From Vicia villosa (lineage: Eukaryota; Streptophyta; Magnoliopsida; Fabales; Fabaceae), in contig NC_081185.1 of NCBI RefSeq assembly GCF_029867415.1, positions 82,220,469-82,284,468 on the forward strand: 64,000 nt of DNA. Reading direction: 5' to 3'. The position numbers were made by a program, and so were the translations under genes. The stretch's first letter is position 1. Every line of letters begins with the position of its first letter. This document shows positions 1-10,868 of the stretch, piece after piece. The notes below the pieces were generated by a model. That model saw only the letters and a program-made list of their open reading frames with translations. It did not search any database and was not told the origin of the DNA.

Positions 1-419
1 CCTCTTTGATTTTCATGGCCATCTCCGGATGAGTTCTTCTCAATTTTTGCTTGACCGGAGGGCATTCTGCTTTTAACGGCAAGTGATGCTCCACTATACT
101 GGTATCCAACCCTGGCATATCTTGATAAGACCAAGCGAAGACATCTGAGAATTCTTTGAGCAGCTGTATCAAACTCTCTCTGATCTCTGAACTGAGCGAA
201 GCTCCAATCTTAACCTCTTTTCTGTTTCCATCGGAACCAAGGTTAATGATCTCTAGAGGCTCATTGTATGGCTGAATGGCCTCTTCCTTTTGTTGAAGTA
301 ACCGTGAAATTTCCTTTGATATTTCTTCGTCTTCTTCTTCCTCTGCCTCGAATACAGGAAACTCAAAGCTTGGAGAAGTCATACGGTCGCACGTTTCAAC
401 GGGGTATTTTATGATTAAT
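1..419 (-). CDS. pol: Ogre-like element A: start of pol exon (partial)
   Basis: N-terminal part of an RT/RNase H/integrase polyprotein, read leftward and cut by the window edge after about 139 codons. It contains an acidic stretch followed by the conserved segments FAWSYQDMPGL and PPVKQKLRRTHPEM, which precede the RT palm in Ty3/gypsy Pol; the same segments occur in element B near 38440-38560. The first codons follow a predicted 3' splice site at 420/421, and an in-frame ATG lies at 380-382. I place the exon start at the splice acceptor because the frame is open back to it and joins in frame with gag-pro across the intron. The RT catalytic core is outside the window. Confidence 0.8.
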
Positions 420-744
420 CTGCATATGTGTGATAAGTTTTATTTAGACAACGAGGGAAGACTCGGTGTATGCAGTTAATAATTTTTGATGTTTTTTAAG
501 GGTGTTTTTTAGGATCACCAATTTCCGAAAAAAGAAAAGGGAAAACTAAACGAAGGAACAGAATGACATTTTTATTTATGGACAGTCATTTCTTGAAACA
601 AAGACCCTATAAAACAAAACTCTATTGCTTTGGGCGAAGCAAAGAGGGACATTTTTCTAAGAAATAGTAAAATGCAAAGCCCTACGAAACATCTCTTCAC
701 CCTGGGCTATGGTGAGAGGACAAAATAACGGTGAAAGTTCCTAC
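420..744 (-). other. Predicted intron between gag-pro and pol, element A
   Basis: A 325-nt intron is predicted on the minus strand. The donor GTAGGA begins at 744 and the acceptor ends TATGCAG at 420. The gag-pro stop codon TAG (741-743) lies inside the donor, so splicing removes the stop and joins the frame to pol without a shift. Element B has the same arrangement. Ogre elements are known to carry a spliced intron between protease and RT; these exact borders are my inference from the sequence. Confidence 0.7.
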
Positions 745-3700
745 TTAGGAGTGCGAACAACAGTTGAAACTTCAACAGCTGTCCAGTAGTGGCGAACCCC
801 ATTGTGCACTAAGTAATCTGGAACCTTAGGCTTAAGCTGGCCTGTGGTAGGTCTTGATTTACCAACCACTGTCTTTGCAACACTCAGACGATCTTCTTCT
901 ACTTGAACAGACTGAGCGGTGTGAGCATACCCATTTCCAAGTGGAGTATGTCGGACTTTCTTTTGAGGAAACTTCCAATCTTCTGAATGGAGAGACTCGT
1001 TGTCAGAGACAATTTCGAGATCATCCTCTTCTGTATTTTGGTCTTGCTCTTCTCCCAAGATGGCATTGACTAGATATGTGAACTCTATATCCGTAGCCTC
1101 GGAGGGTGACTTGGGGATATAATCCTCAATGATGATTTCACCAGTAGATGATGATGAATAGCAAGGGTTATACATCTCTTTTGGCTGAGAGAGGTACTCA
1201 TAATCAATGTTCCATCCAGTTGGAACAATATCTTCAAGAGAGATTCTTGAACTTTCAGGAGCGGAGTATTTCACCATGTAGTCGAATTTTCCGCTTGGTT
1301 CTCCTAATGTATCCCAAGTCTCTTCGGGGATAGGAGGAACTTCTTCTGATGAACCATGATTTCTGGTGGTGAAGCTGTCAGTAACTTCATCACTGCTTGG
1401 TTGAGTCTTACTTTCAGATCCTTTAGTCGGATAACAACAAGGTGAATCAGACTCTGGTAGGGAGATGTATCCTGCTTTGTTAAGATAGGATAACCATTCC
1501 TCTTCATCGGTGTTTTCCGTACCGATGGTATTGACTGTTTGTTGAACAGGTTGAAGAAAACCTCCACTGCAGAAAGTTTCTTGAATTGGGAGAACTACCT
1601 CAATCCCTGGGATATCTTTTGATGATGTTGGAAAGAATCCAATTCCTGTTCTGTTCTTGTTGTTGGTAGGAATATTAATGTGCCCCCAACCACTGGTAGT
1701 GCCATCCTTTACAACTTGGATTGCGTCTTTGTATGAAGAAATAGACGCTGCTTTCTCCTTTCCTTTGTCCAAGGAAAGTGCTTGGGATTTAGTTCCAACA
1801 ACTTCTTTTGGTTCTATGTCGGAGAATGATGACAGGTTGCTGACGATCAGAGCTCGTTCTCCACATACGGTTACCAATTTGTCATTTCTTATGAACTTCA
1901 GTTTCTGATGAAGTGTTGAAGTAATTGCCCCAACCTCATGAATCCATGGGCGACCTAGCAAACAACTGTATTGTGCTGGAATGTCCATAACTTGGAAAGT
2001 GACTTTGAACGTCTGAGGTCCAATAGTTATGGGAAGATCTACTTCTCCGAAAACTGACTTTCTTGATCCATCAAATGCTTTGACGATGACATGACTTTTT
2101 CTTAGAGGGTAATCTTCGAAAGATAATCTTGACAATGTTGATTTCGGCATGACGTTGAGAGAGGATCCATTGTCTATTAGGACTCCTGTGAGTGTATCAC
2201 CCATGCAGCCAACTGAGATGTGAAGTGGAAGATTATGGTCCACTCCTTCTTCAGGAAGATCTTCGTCACAGAAACTTAGGTTAGTTCCGGCGGAGATGTT
2301 GGCAATGATGTTGTTGAATTGGCTTATTGTGATGCTGGGTTCTACAAAAGCTTGTTCCAAAACTTTCTGTAGAGCTTCCCTATGAGCTTCAGAACTCAAT
2401 AGAAGGGAAAGAACAGATATCCTAGACGGAGTATGTAGTAATTGATCTACAATGTTGTATTCTCTCCTCTGGATTAACTTCAAGATCTCATCATTTTCTT
2501 TCGCTTGAACAGCATTGGTCGGATGATTGTCTTGCCTATGTGGTACTTCCTCCGAAGGTTTCTCCACATTTTCTGTTGTTCTGTTGAAGACTCGTCCACT
2601 TCTGGTGACTCGACTAACATCAGCAATGTTGACAACAGACGGTAATGGTATTTCCTTACCATTTTCAATGAATGTAGCGTTGTACTTGTATGGTATAGCC
2701 TTGCTGGACTCATACGGTACAGGACCTGGTAAGTAGATGACTAGTGGTGCAATTGCTGTCTTCCTGCTATCATACTTAACTTGCATAGGTTCATCTTGAT
2801 TAATTTGAGGAGATACGGTAAAGACTTCATCATCTTCTCTGTTGGCAAGAACAGTAATGGTATTGTCATCCATCAGCTTTTGAATGTCGTTGCGAACACG
2901 CAAACATCCTCGTGAATTTCTTCGACAAATTCTGCATCTACTGTAAGGATGGAAATCCGTTCCAAAGTAGGCAAGTCCATTTAAAGTTTTGTGGAACCTG
3001 ACTACCGATCCTTCAAGGTCTTCAACTTTGTAGATTTTGTATTCTCCTGGACATCCTTGAACCATGTTGATGTCATGTTCAGTTCTGACTCGGATATGTT
3101 GAATCCATCCCAAGTCCATTTGTTCTTGTAATGCATCTTGAACTATGGCACATCCTTGATTATTCTTTGGACAAATTTCACATGTGAAGTAGTTGTGAGG
3201 TGGTACATGACCGTACCCAGCTTGTTTAGCGTGCATCCTGACAAGATTTTCCCCTATCTGACGAATGTCGTAGATTTGAATGACGTTGGGGTGTTGATCT
3301 ATCAGATTTACTGAAGCTTCTTTGTGCTGCGGCAAAGGATTTGCTTGGACGTTTGGATTAGTATCTTTGAAGGATAGCATTCCGCTCTTCACTAATCGTT
3401 GGACGTCAATCTTGAAAGGGAAACAGTTCTCAATATTGTGACCTGGTGCCCCCTGATGATAGGGACAAGATTGGTCAGCCTTATACCATGGTGAGGAACT
3501 ATTTGTAGGATTTGGAGGACTCCTTGTCTGAATGAGTCCTTTTGCCAGTAATGTTGGAAACAATTCTGCATACGGCATTGGTACGGGGTCAAAGGCAGGA
3601 TACCTTGGAGCCCGATTGTTGTAATTTGGAGGTCGAACCTGCTGCTGAGGTTGCTGCGACCTTTGTTGAATTTGTTGTTGCGAGACCTGAGGTTGATAAG

Positions 3701-4946
3701 CTGGCGCTGAGTTAACAACCGGAGTTATTGTTGCAACTTGAGGTTGGAATTTCTTCTTGATTTTGTGCAAGACATTGCTGACATCTTGATCCTTTTTCTT
3801 CTGGAAAGAACTTCCATACTTCCTTGGACCAACAGAAGATTCTGGTTCTTTGTTCAAGCGTCCTTCTCGAACTGCTTCTTCTAAACGTACACCCATGTTT
3901 ACCATCTCGGTAAAATCACTTGGTGCACTTGCAACCATTCGTCCGTAGTAAAATGGACTCAAAGTTTTGAGATAGATTTTTGTCATTTCTTTCTCTTCAA
4001 GTGGTGGACAAATTTGAGCAGCAACTTCACGCCATCTCTGAGCGTATTCCTTGAAGCTTTCTCTATCCTTTTGAGTCATGGCCCGGAGTTGATCTCTGTC
4101 GGGAGCCATATCCAGATTGTACTTATACTGTTTGACGAAGGCCTCTCCAAGGTCTCGAAAAGTACGAATCTCTGAACTGTCCAAGTTCATGTACCATTTG
4201 AGTGCAGCACCAGTCAGGCTGTCTTGAAAATAATGAATGAGCAATTGTTGATTATCAGTCTGAGTTGACATTCTTCGAGCGTACATCACAAGATGACTTT
4301 GTGGGCATGAATTCCCTTTGTACTTCTCGAACTCTGGTACTTTGAATTTGTGAGGAATCTTAACATTTGGAACCAGACAGAGGTCTGCAGCATTCTTTCC
4401 AAATAGATCTTGTCCTCGGAGAGTCTTGAGTTCCTTCTGCATTTGCAGAAACTGTTCTTGGAACTCGTCCAATCTTTCATACACGCCAGCATCCTCACTT
4501 GGAGCGTGATGATATACTTGTCCGCCCTGCGGGGGAAAAGTATGCATAATGGGCCGTGGAGAAGCCATGACAGCAGATCTCGGTATCTCAGCATTCTGTT
4601 GTGCGAAACCCATTGCCGTTGCTCTTGGAACTTCAATTTCCAGAGGTTTGTAACCCTCCGGTGGACGCATATCCATGGTGACTTTTGGAGCTTCAGAAGC
4701 TGGAGGTATGTACCCTTCTGGAGTAAAGTTATACGGCATGCCCCAAGGTCGATCAGGCGGCATGGTATACTGAGGAATAGGAGTAGAAACAATCTCGGAA
4801 ACCACAGTCCTTTGTGGTTCTTCTGGCGTTGGTCGATTCTGCGCAACTACCAGGGCTTCTACCATACTATTGAGTCTTTCAACAGTACCTTTGAGAGTAT
4901 TAATCTCTTCTCTGAGTTCTTCATTCTCTTGCTCAAAGTCTTCCAT
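741..4946 (-). CDS. gag-pro: Ogre-like element A: Gag-protease polyprotein
   Basis: Intact 1401-residue ORF. An N-terminal coiled-coil-like segment rich in E, L and N (residues about 3-40) is followed by a Pro-rich region and the Retrotrans_gag core (about 200-370, including HYFQDSLTGAALKWY). A Gln/Pro-rich linker (about 400-450) follows, then a C/H-containing motif CPYHQGAPGHNIENC (about 492). Two further Cys clusters, CEICPKNNQGC and CRICRRNSRGC, come next. The aspartic protease motif is IDNGSSLNVMP with Asp at residue 925, so Thr of the usual DTG is Asn. A downstream LLGRPWIHE segment is typical of retropepsins. The long acidic C-terminal tail ends at the stop inside the predicted intron donor. 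Gag forms the particle and the protease processes the polyprotein. No frame break is visible. Confidence 0.9.
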   Translation of the reverse strand: MEDFEQENEELREEINTLKGTVERLNSMVEALVVAQNRPTPEEPQRTVVSEIVSTPIPQYTMPPDRPWGMPYNFTPEGYIPPASEAPKVTMDMRPPEGYKPLEIEVPRATAMGFAQQNAEIPRSAVMASPRPIMHTFPPQGGQVYHHAPSEDAGVYERLDEFQEQFLQMQKELKTLRGQDLFGKNAADLCLVPNVKIPHKFKVPEFEKYKGNSCPQSHLVMYARRMSTQTDNQQLLIHYFQDSLTGAALKWYMNLDSSEIRTFRDLGEAFVKQYKYNLDMAPDRDQLRAMTQKDRESFKEYAQRWREVAAQICPPLEEKEMTKIYLKTLSPFYYGRMVASAPSDFTEMVNMGVRLEEAVREGRLNKEPESSVGPRKYGSSFQKKKDQDVSNVLHKIKKKFQPQVATITPVVNSAPAYQPQVSQQQIQQRSQQPQQQVRPPNYNNRAPRYPAFDPVPMPYAELFPTLLAKGLIQTRSPPNPTNSSSPWYKADQSCPYHQGAPGHNIENCFPFKIDVQRLVKSGMLSFKDTNPNVQANPLPQHKEASVNLIDQHPNVIQIYDIRQIGENLVRMHAKQAGYGHVPPHNYFTCEICPKNNQGCAIVQDALQEQMDLGWIQHIRVRTEHDINMVQGCPGEYKIYKVEDLEGSVVRFHKTLNGLAYFGTDFHPYSRCRICRRNSRGCLRVRNDIQKLMDDNTITVLANREDDEVFTVSPQINQDEPMQVKYDSRKTAIAPLVIYLPGPVPYESSKAIPYKYNATFIENGKEIPLPSVVNIADVSRVTRSGRVFNRTTENVEKPSEEVPHRQDNHPTNAVQAKENDEILKLIQRREYNIVDQLLHTPSRISVLSLLLSSEAHREALQKVLEQAFVEPSITISQFNNIIANISAGTNLSFCDEDLPEEGVDHNLPLHISVGCMGDTLTGVLIDNGSSLNVMPKSTLSRLSFEDYPLRKSHVIVKAFDGSRKSVFGEVDLPITIGPQTFKVTFQVMDIPAQYSCLLGRPWIHEVGAITSTLHQKLKFIRNDKLVTVCGERALIVSNLSSFSDIEPKEVVGTKSQALSLDKGKEKAASISSYKDAIQVVKDGTTSGWGHINIPTNNKNRTGIGFFPTSSKDIPGIEVVLPIQETFCSGGFLQPVQQTVNTIGTENTDEEEWLSYLNKAGYISLPESDSPCCYPTKGSESKTQPSSDEVTDSFTTRNHGSSEEVPPIPEETWDTLGEPSGKFDYMVKYSAPESSRISLEDIVPTGWNIDYEYLSQPKEMYNPCYSSSSTGEIIIEDYIPKSPSEATDIEFTYLVNAILGEEQDQNTEEDDLEIVSDNESLHSEDWKFPQKKVRHTPLGNGYAHTAQSVQVEEDRLSVAKTVVGKSRPTTGQLKPKVPDYLVHNGVRHYWTAVEVSTVVRTPK

Positions 4947-5235
4947 TCTTTTCTTGCGACTTGAACGAGTGTTGTATGGATGAGACAGCTTGAAAGTCTT
5001 GGTTCACCTCCTTCTCCTCCTCTCTTTCTGGAGAAAGGAAAGTAACTCTTAGATCCGCGACAATTCTCGTGTCAGTGCGTACGACTAAAGCGATGTATGA
5101 TATGCAATTAAGTTATTATTTTTCAAGGAAACACCATAATTACGTTATGAAACATCAAACTTTTATTAATTAAGCGAAAACGCCGTTTTTACACACTTTG
5201 AAAATGGAAATACAGAGAAACTGAGAGAAAGGACT
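4947..5235 (-). other. Spacer between ORF1 and gag, element A
   Basis: 289 nt of non-coding sequence. On the element strand it is AT-rich near ORF1 and carries a pyrimidine-rich block near 5010-5040. Element B has a spacer of similar length (309 nt) at the same place. I see no clear coding or RNA motif. Confidence 0.6.
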
Positions 5236-6723
5236 CTAAAACTTTGATGAAGAGCCGACTTCACGTTCTAACATCTTCTTCTGTTTCTTGAGCTGAGCGT
5301 TCTCTGACGTGAGCTGATCGATGATCCAGGAAGCAGGAGGGATATGATGAGAAAGTGACGTTTGTGTCACTTGTCGATCGAGTACTTCAAGTAACTCATC
5401 CTTCCTTCTTAGGATGTTTTGAATCTCAACATTTTCCGTGTTGACAATTCGATACTTGTTCCTCCAAGCATTCCTTTCTTGGCATACCTTGTTTAATGCC
5501 GCTTGCAGTTTTTCAACATCGGTGGAGAAAAGGTAAATTGGTTCCCTTAGGGGAATAGGTTCTTGATGTTGATATGGCATCCTGAGCTTGAATGCTCTGA
5601 CGCGTACCCATTGAAGGTAAGGATCCAGGGAGATGCAAAGATGTTTTCCTAACAATCTTCTCCCTTTTGTGTGAACAAGACGCCAGGCTTGGACAATTTC
5701 CTTCTTCAGCATGTTGCCATGATCGTCGATGTTCTTGAAGAACAGACCCTCCAATTGGATGTTACTTGGTATATTTTTCATGGGATAGCCGTATTGACGA
5801 CGGGCTAAAGCTGGATTGTAACTAATTCCTCCCTTAGTTCCAATAAGGGGTATGTTGGGAAAACTTCCGCAACTGAAGATGATCTTGGTTTCGTCGTTGT
5901 CAGGACTACACCACTCAATGTCCGTATGAGTGAGAGATATGATTTTCTGTGACCAGTAAAGGCCATCCCTCATATTCCAGAAAGTGCTAGACTTTGGCAG
6001 GTGCGAAACGAACCATTCGTATAACAACGGTACGCAGCATGTGATTAATCCTCCTCGCTGCAGGTTTCTTGAATGCACAGAGTGATAAGCATCCGCAAGC
6101 AAGGTTGGAACTGGATTTCCAATTAAGAAGATCTTAATTGCGTTGATGTCGACGAAATCGTTAATGTTAGGGAACAAAAACAATCCGTAGATAAGCAAAG
6201 CCAAGATTTCCTCAAAAGCGCTCATATCTTGGATGCTGACGAAGTACCGAGCTTGATCAAACAGGAATTTGGAGGGCAATCCTTGAATTCCTCCTCTACT
6301 CACCATATGAGTTCTGATGTCGACTACGTTCAAAGGAGTAGTTGCAGCAATGATAATGTCGTCAGGATTCTTTTCCAAACCGGAGTACGGATCTTGCGCG
6401 TACACGGGTATTCCAATCAGACGAGAGTACTCCTCTAACGTAGGCATGAGCTGATAATCTGGAAAGGTGAAGCAGTGATACGTTGGATCGTAAAACTGTA
6501 CCAAGGTGGGAAGGATCCCATCCACAATGTTGGTATTGAGCAAAGGCAGAAGTTTTCCATACTTCTCCTTGAAAGCCTGGGGGTTGACCACCAGTTTTCC
6601 GAGCTTTCCCAGTTCCTCGACCTGGGGAATCTTGAAGGTGTATTTCCTAGCTCTCTTTCTTCCGTAATCCATAATATAGATCCTTAAGTCCTTTCTCCGT
6701 TTCTCTCTTTCTATGAAGTTCAA
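5236..6723 (-). CDS. Ogre-like element A: ORF1, DUF7745/plant-mobile-domain-like protein
   Basis: Intact ORF of 495 codons between the leader and gag. The Met at 6670-6672 (residue 18) is the likelier start, because element B's homologue begins at about that point; the first 17 residues have no counterpart there. Conserved blocks shared with B include VQFYDPTYHCFTFPDYQL, the hydrophobic segment LALLIYGLFLFPN, NDFVDINAIKIFLIGNPVPTL and CCVPLLYEWFVSHLP. The last ~110 residues are charged and look coiled-coil. An extra ORF5' of gag is a hallmark of Ogre elements. The domain resembles DUF7745/plant mobile domain proteins from memory; its function in the retroelement is unknown. Confidence 0.85.
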   Translation of the reverse strand: MNFIEREKRRKDLRIYIMDYGRKRARKYTFKIPQVEELGKLGKLVVNPQAFKEKYGKLLPLLNTNIVDGILPTLVQFYDPTYHCFTFPDYQLMPTLEEYSRLIGIPVYAQDPYSGLEKNPDDIIIAATTPLNVVDIRTHMVSRGGIQGLPSKFLFDQARYFVSIQDMSAFEEILALLIYGLFLFPNINDFVDINAIKIFLIGNPVPTLLADAYHSVHSRNLQRGGLITCCVPLLYEWFVSHLPKSSTFWNMRDGLYWSQKIISLTHTDIEWCSPDNDETKIIFSCGSFPNIPLIGTKGGISYNPALARRQYGYPMKNIPSNIQLEGLFFKNIDDHGNMLKKEIVQAWRLVHTKGRRLLGKHLCISLDPYLQWVRVRAFKLRMPYQHQEPIPLREPIYLFSTDVEKLQAALNKVCQERNAWRNKYRIVNTENVEIQNILRRKDELLEVLDRQVTQTSLSHHIPPASWIIDQLTSENAQLKKQKKMLEREVGSSSKF

Positions 6724-7467
6724 AACGTTCGTTATTTAGTTTCCTTGAAAAACGACTCGAAAAAGACTCTTTTTGTTTTTAGTTGTTTATTAATGAATGA
6801 TGCATGAATGCATGAATGCACACACAAGAGTTTTAAACAAACATGGCGTTGAAGGGTATAGTGGTCATGAAGTCAAAACGCAAACTCCGCCCCAATGGTA
6901 AACTAAGGTTAAGGATTTTTGTACCTGTAGAACGGGTTCTAGGGGTCTCAGAGTTTTTGCTCAACCTTAAAGATACGTTGATTGGTATCTATAAGAGAGT
7001 TTTCTCTGAGTGTAGTATCTGCGTGACAATTACTTCCGTAATCACCGCTCTACGTCCTAAAAAAAGGCTTTAAGTGGGGTTAATGTGTTTCTAGGTCCTC
7101 CTGGTACAAATCAGTCTCGGAATGCAGTGGCGCAGTTAATCACAACCAGCCAGGCAAATCCCAAGAGTAGACTTGGAAACCAAGATTAGAGGGCCTTCAC
7201 CGGGAAGACATCCTCCATCCTATCTTATGTTGCACTCAAATCCGGGTATAGGATTTCTCACCACAAGGGGGAATCAAGCCCTTTCCCGATACAGAATAAA
7301 CAAAGTAAACAAATATATATGCAACAATCACATGATATGACACAGAGGTTAGGCAGGACCTCTCTTGTTTGAGGGGGAATTTGGCATCCCTAATTCCTCA
7401 TTGGGGCTGGACCAGCAACAGGTCAACCATTGGTTTGGATGAAAAACCAAGGTTTTTAACACTTATA
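6724..7467 (-). other. 5' leader (UTR) of element A
   Basis: 744 nt between PBS and ORF1 on the minus strand. There is no ORF of note in the element's direction. It holds short CACCGGGAA-type segments (e.g. near 7198-7208) also found in this element's LTR. Element B's leader is almost the same length (764 nt). Confidence 0.65.
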
Positions 7468-7485
7468 TCCCCAGCAGAGTCGCCA
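7468..7485 (-). other. Primer binding site (tRNA-Arg type), element A
   Basis: On the minus strand this reads TGGCGACTCTGCTGGGGA, 7 nt after the LTR end at 7493. A TGG-starting site of this kind is the tRNA-Arg PBS described for Ogre. Element B has the same site with three substitutions. Confidence 0.85.
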
Positions 7486-8439
7486 TTTTTACTGTGGTGT
7501 CGTTTTCTTTACCTCCCCGTTTCACTTGGGAGGACGGCACGCTAAACCCTTCACGCGAAATTTGGAAGGAGAATGCGCCCGTGGTGGGATGAATTTTGTT
7601 TCAGTTCTTCCTACGATATCACACGAACTTTCTTATTGGTCCTACGAGTAGGAAAGGGAAAAAAAGATCTCAACTAAACCCTAGGAGTTTGCTAAGTGTG
7701 GGGATTTCACCTAGACTAGAAATTCTGGAGTCCGGGGGGTCGGTTATACATAGGGAAGTGTTTAAACACCCTACATATCTGTAGTACTCTACAGGAACCT
7801 TCTCTGTGTCATTGTGATTGTGTTTGCTGCTAATGATTGGGAAAGTTTCTCCTTTGTGTTAGGAGAAGGAATTGAATTGATTTAAAGAAAGACAGACAGA
7901 TAGACAGACTGACTATTTTTGGTATTTTATTAGCTCGCTGAGATTCCTTGTGAACCTCATGCCTACATATCCCTAGTGGAAGTCAGAGCTTAATGTAGTT
8001 CGGGGAACTAACTAGGGAAATTACTTATTTTTGGTGCCTTGCTTGAAGCTCAAGGTTGAAGCTTTGAATTAAATCTCTGTTTACAGTAAAGAGACATGAA
8101 ATCATCTTTACAGAGAGGTATTTGTACTATTCTACCACAAACATTTAAAGGAGTGACAGAATAACTGAATTCATTTCATTCAAGAGGGGGACCTTACTTG
8201 TGTATGTGCAAGTATACCAGTCAAATGCCTCTTAAATGAAAGAAAGATGCTCATCCAAATTAGGGAAAGTTACCACATGTCTGGGTTTTACTGCCAGCTC
8301 ATGCCTTTCAAAATCCTAAATGGGAGACTTGATTAAAATTGAAATTGAAATGTTTGTTTGTTTGAATGTGGTAGAGTAGTAAAAATATCTCTCTATAGAG
8401 ATAAGCTATGTCTATCTACTGTATAAAAGATTTGACTTT

Positions 8440-9000
8440 AGCTGGCTTGTATGAGGCCCAAGCTTGAGGCTTTTTGATTGATTAATTAATATTATTGACT
8501 CTGGGAGATGACTCCACTGAGGATTAATTACAGGGTATTTTTGTGTTCTGTACAAAGCCCAGAATTGAGGCTGACTCTACTTAGGGAGACTCTATTTGTG
8601 TGCCTTGTACAAAGCCCAAGGTTGTGGCTGACTGCTGAGGATAATTGAATGAATGACTCTATTTTATGTGCCTTGTACAAAGCCCAAGGTTGTGGCTGAC
8701 TCTAGCTAGGGAAAACATTATTTTCTGCCTTGTACAAAGCCCAAGGTTGTGGCAGACTCTTAAATAAACTGAGTATGGATGACTCTATGGGGAAAAGATC
8801 CTAGGTGTTAGGAATCTTTGACACATGAAAATATGGTTTATCTGCCTTGTACAAAGCCCAAGGTTGTGGCTACTGAATGATGAAGAACTCACTGGGGAGA
8901 CTCTATTATCTGCCTTGTACAATGCCCAAGGTTGAGGCTGACTCTTGACAGGGGAGTTTTATTGTTTGGGTGCCTTGTATGAAGCCCAAGGTTGAGGCTA
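8440..9000 (-). repeat. Dispersed LTR sub-repeats around CCTTGGGCTTTGTACAAGG
   Basis: About eight imperfect copies of a ~30 bp unit centred on TTGTACAAAGCCCAAGGTTG (plus strand) at roughly 8445, 8548, 8601, 8670, 8729, 8841, 8912 and 8970, with variable spacers. Related units (CCTCCTCTTGGGCTT...TACAAGG) occur in LTR B at 29870-30130, so the repeat type is old in this LTR lineage. Confidence 0.75.
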
Positions 9001-9063
9001 ACTATTTTTGTTGGTTTTGACTCTACTGAGGAGATTTTATTTATTGAAAGACTGTTTTTCTTT

Positions 9064-9357
9064 GGAAGCTAACCCTTTCCAGGGATTTTGACTCAGCTGG
9101 TGAATTTGTCTGTTAAAAGACTGACTTTATCATGTTTTTGGAGGCTGACCCTTTCCAGGGGTTTTGACTCTTTTGGGGAAATTATCTCCTAAGAGAAATG
9201 AATCTTTATTTTTTGACATTTTTATTAATTGACTTTGGAGGCTAACCCTTTCCAGGGATTTTATTGAAATGAAAGAATGTTTGGAGGCTAACCCTTTCCA
9301 GGGATTTTTATTAAAATGATAATTGAATTTTGGTAGCTAACCCTTTCCAGGGATTTT
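9064..9357 (-). repeat. LTR sub-repeats with CCCTTTCCAGGG
   Basis: Five copies of a ~26 bp unit, GGAGGCTAACCCTTTCCAGG followed by GATTTT, at about 9064, 9142, 9237, 9283 and 9331. Spacers shorten toward the right. Confidence 0.75.
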
Positions 9358-10868
9358 AAAGGATGAAATGATTGGCAGAAAGATTATCTAGTGGAGACTT
9401 CTTGTTTAAAGCCCAAGATGAAGGCTGACACATGCTGAGGAGAATAAACATGGATCCTAGACTCTGCTAAGGAAGATTGATGAAGATAAGGGTGACAGAG
9501 ACTGTCCATGTCTCTCATTCCAAAAGGTGTACTCAATGCAAAATTGAGACAAACTTAGCTTGTTTAAAGTCTGGTTTAAATTGGAAGAAACTCACCAGGG
9601 TAGGCTAAAAGGTGACTAAAGACCTGTTCCTATGTTTATAAGAAACCTGATGGGTCCTTGTATACAAGCTCAAGAGGAAGCTGGAAATGCTTTTAAGAAG
9701 CCTGTGGGTCCTTGTACAAAGCCCAAGAGGAGGCTAATCGAGGGTCCTTGTTATAGCACAAGAGAAAGCTATGTAGTTTTGAACTTATTTTGGCTCTAAG
9801 CAAATGGGTAAGAGGTTTCACCGGGAATAATTCCTCTTTGGGTGGATGTGTCCTATTATTTTTGGATTCTAAGGTTTTTACCAAGATGTTTCACCGGGAA
9901 TAATTCATCTTGGGGGTTTGAACTACAGATCTCTAATTAGGAAAGAGCCTTCACCGGGAAGACATTCTCAATCCTAGGTCATATTCCTATAATATATATA
10001 ATATATATATAGTTTAACTGTCCTAGGGTTTATACTCAAACGTAGTTCTAAACTAATATATGCACAGTTTATATTTGACAGTAATTTAAATAAAGACTGT
10101 AAATTGAAAGCTTGTAAAGCCTAACCTGGATGGAGTGGAGGCCTTTGAAGAAGTATGTACAGAGCCTCAACAGTAATTTTTGTTGTTTTGTTGATAACAG
10201 TTGAATATATATGATAAACAGTTAATGGTTTTTGAAAACAGAAGAAGTGAAGATGGACAAAGGTCACATAGGTATCTGAAGAGTTTCACCGGGAATAATG
10301 CCCTTCAAATACCAGAAGAATGTTTTGAAAACAGAAAGAAGATTTTGAAAATACAGTTTTGAAAACAAGCTAAGAAGAGAAGGTTTTTGGGACTTACACT
10401 CTATTAGAGGCCCAGTACTTTACAGTACTGGTTATGAGAGCAATTTGAAAATGATTTGTAAATGATATAAGGTTCTGTTGTTTAAGAACCTTAATCATTT
10501 GATTTGTTCGGAGATTGAAAACAGTTTTGAAAATTGACAAAAGTCAACTTAATTAAGGTAAAAATAAAGATCTTTTACCTAATTAAGACCTAAACAATTA
10601 GGGTTTTATCATAAAATTATTTACAAAATGATTAGGTTAAAATAAAGTGACAATATATATTTAAAGTATTTAAGAAAACACTTAAAAACATACTACTTTA
10701 AACCTAATTAAAATACATGAAATAAATAATATTTTTATGATTTTTTTGACTATTCACAAAATAGATATATTAAATAATAGGTGTATGAAAAATGAAGTGA
10801 AAATGATTTAATTTGATAGGTGAATTAATTGTGTGAAGTTGTGAAGAAAATAGGTGTGACAAGTGATA

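Noticed and set aside
1304..4846. Several 60-190 codon ORFs overlapping gag-pro of element A in other frames
   Set aside because: They lie inside an intact 1401-codon frame with gag and protease motifs; shadows only.
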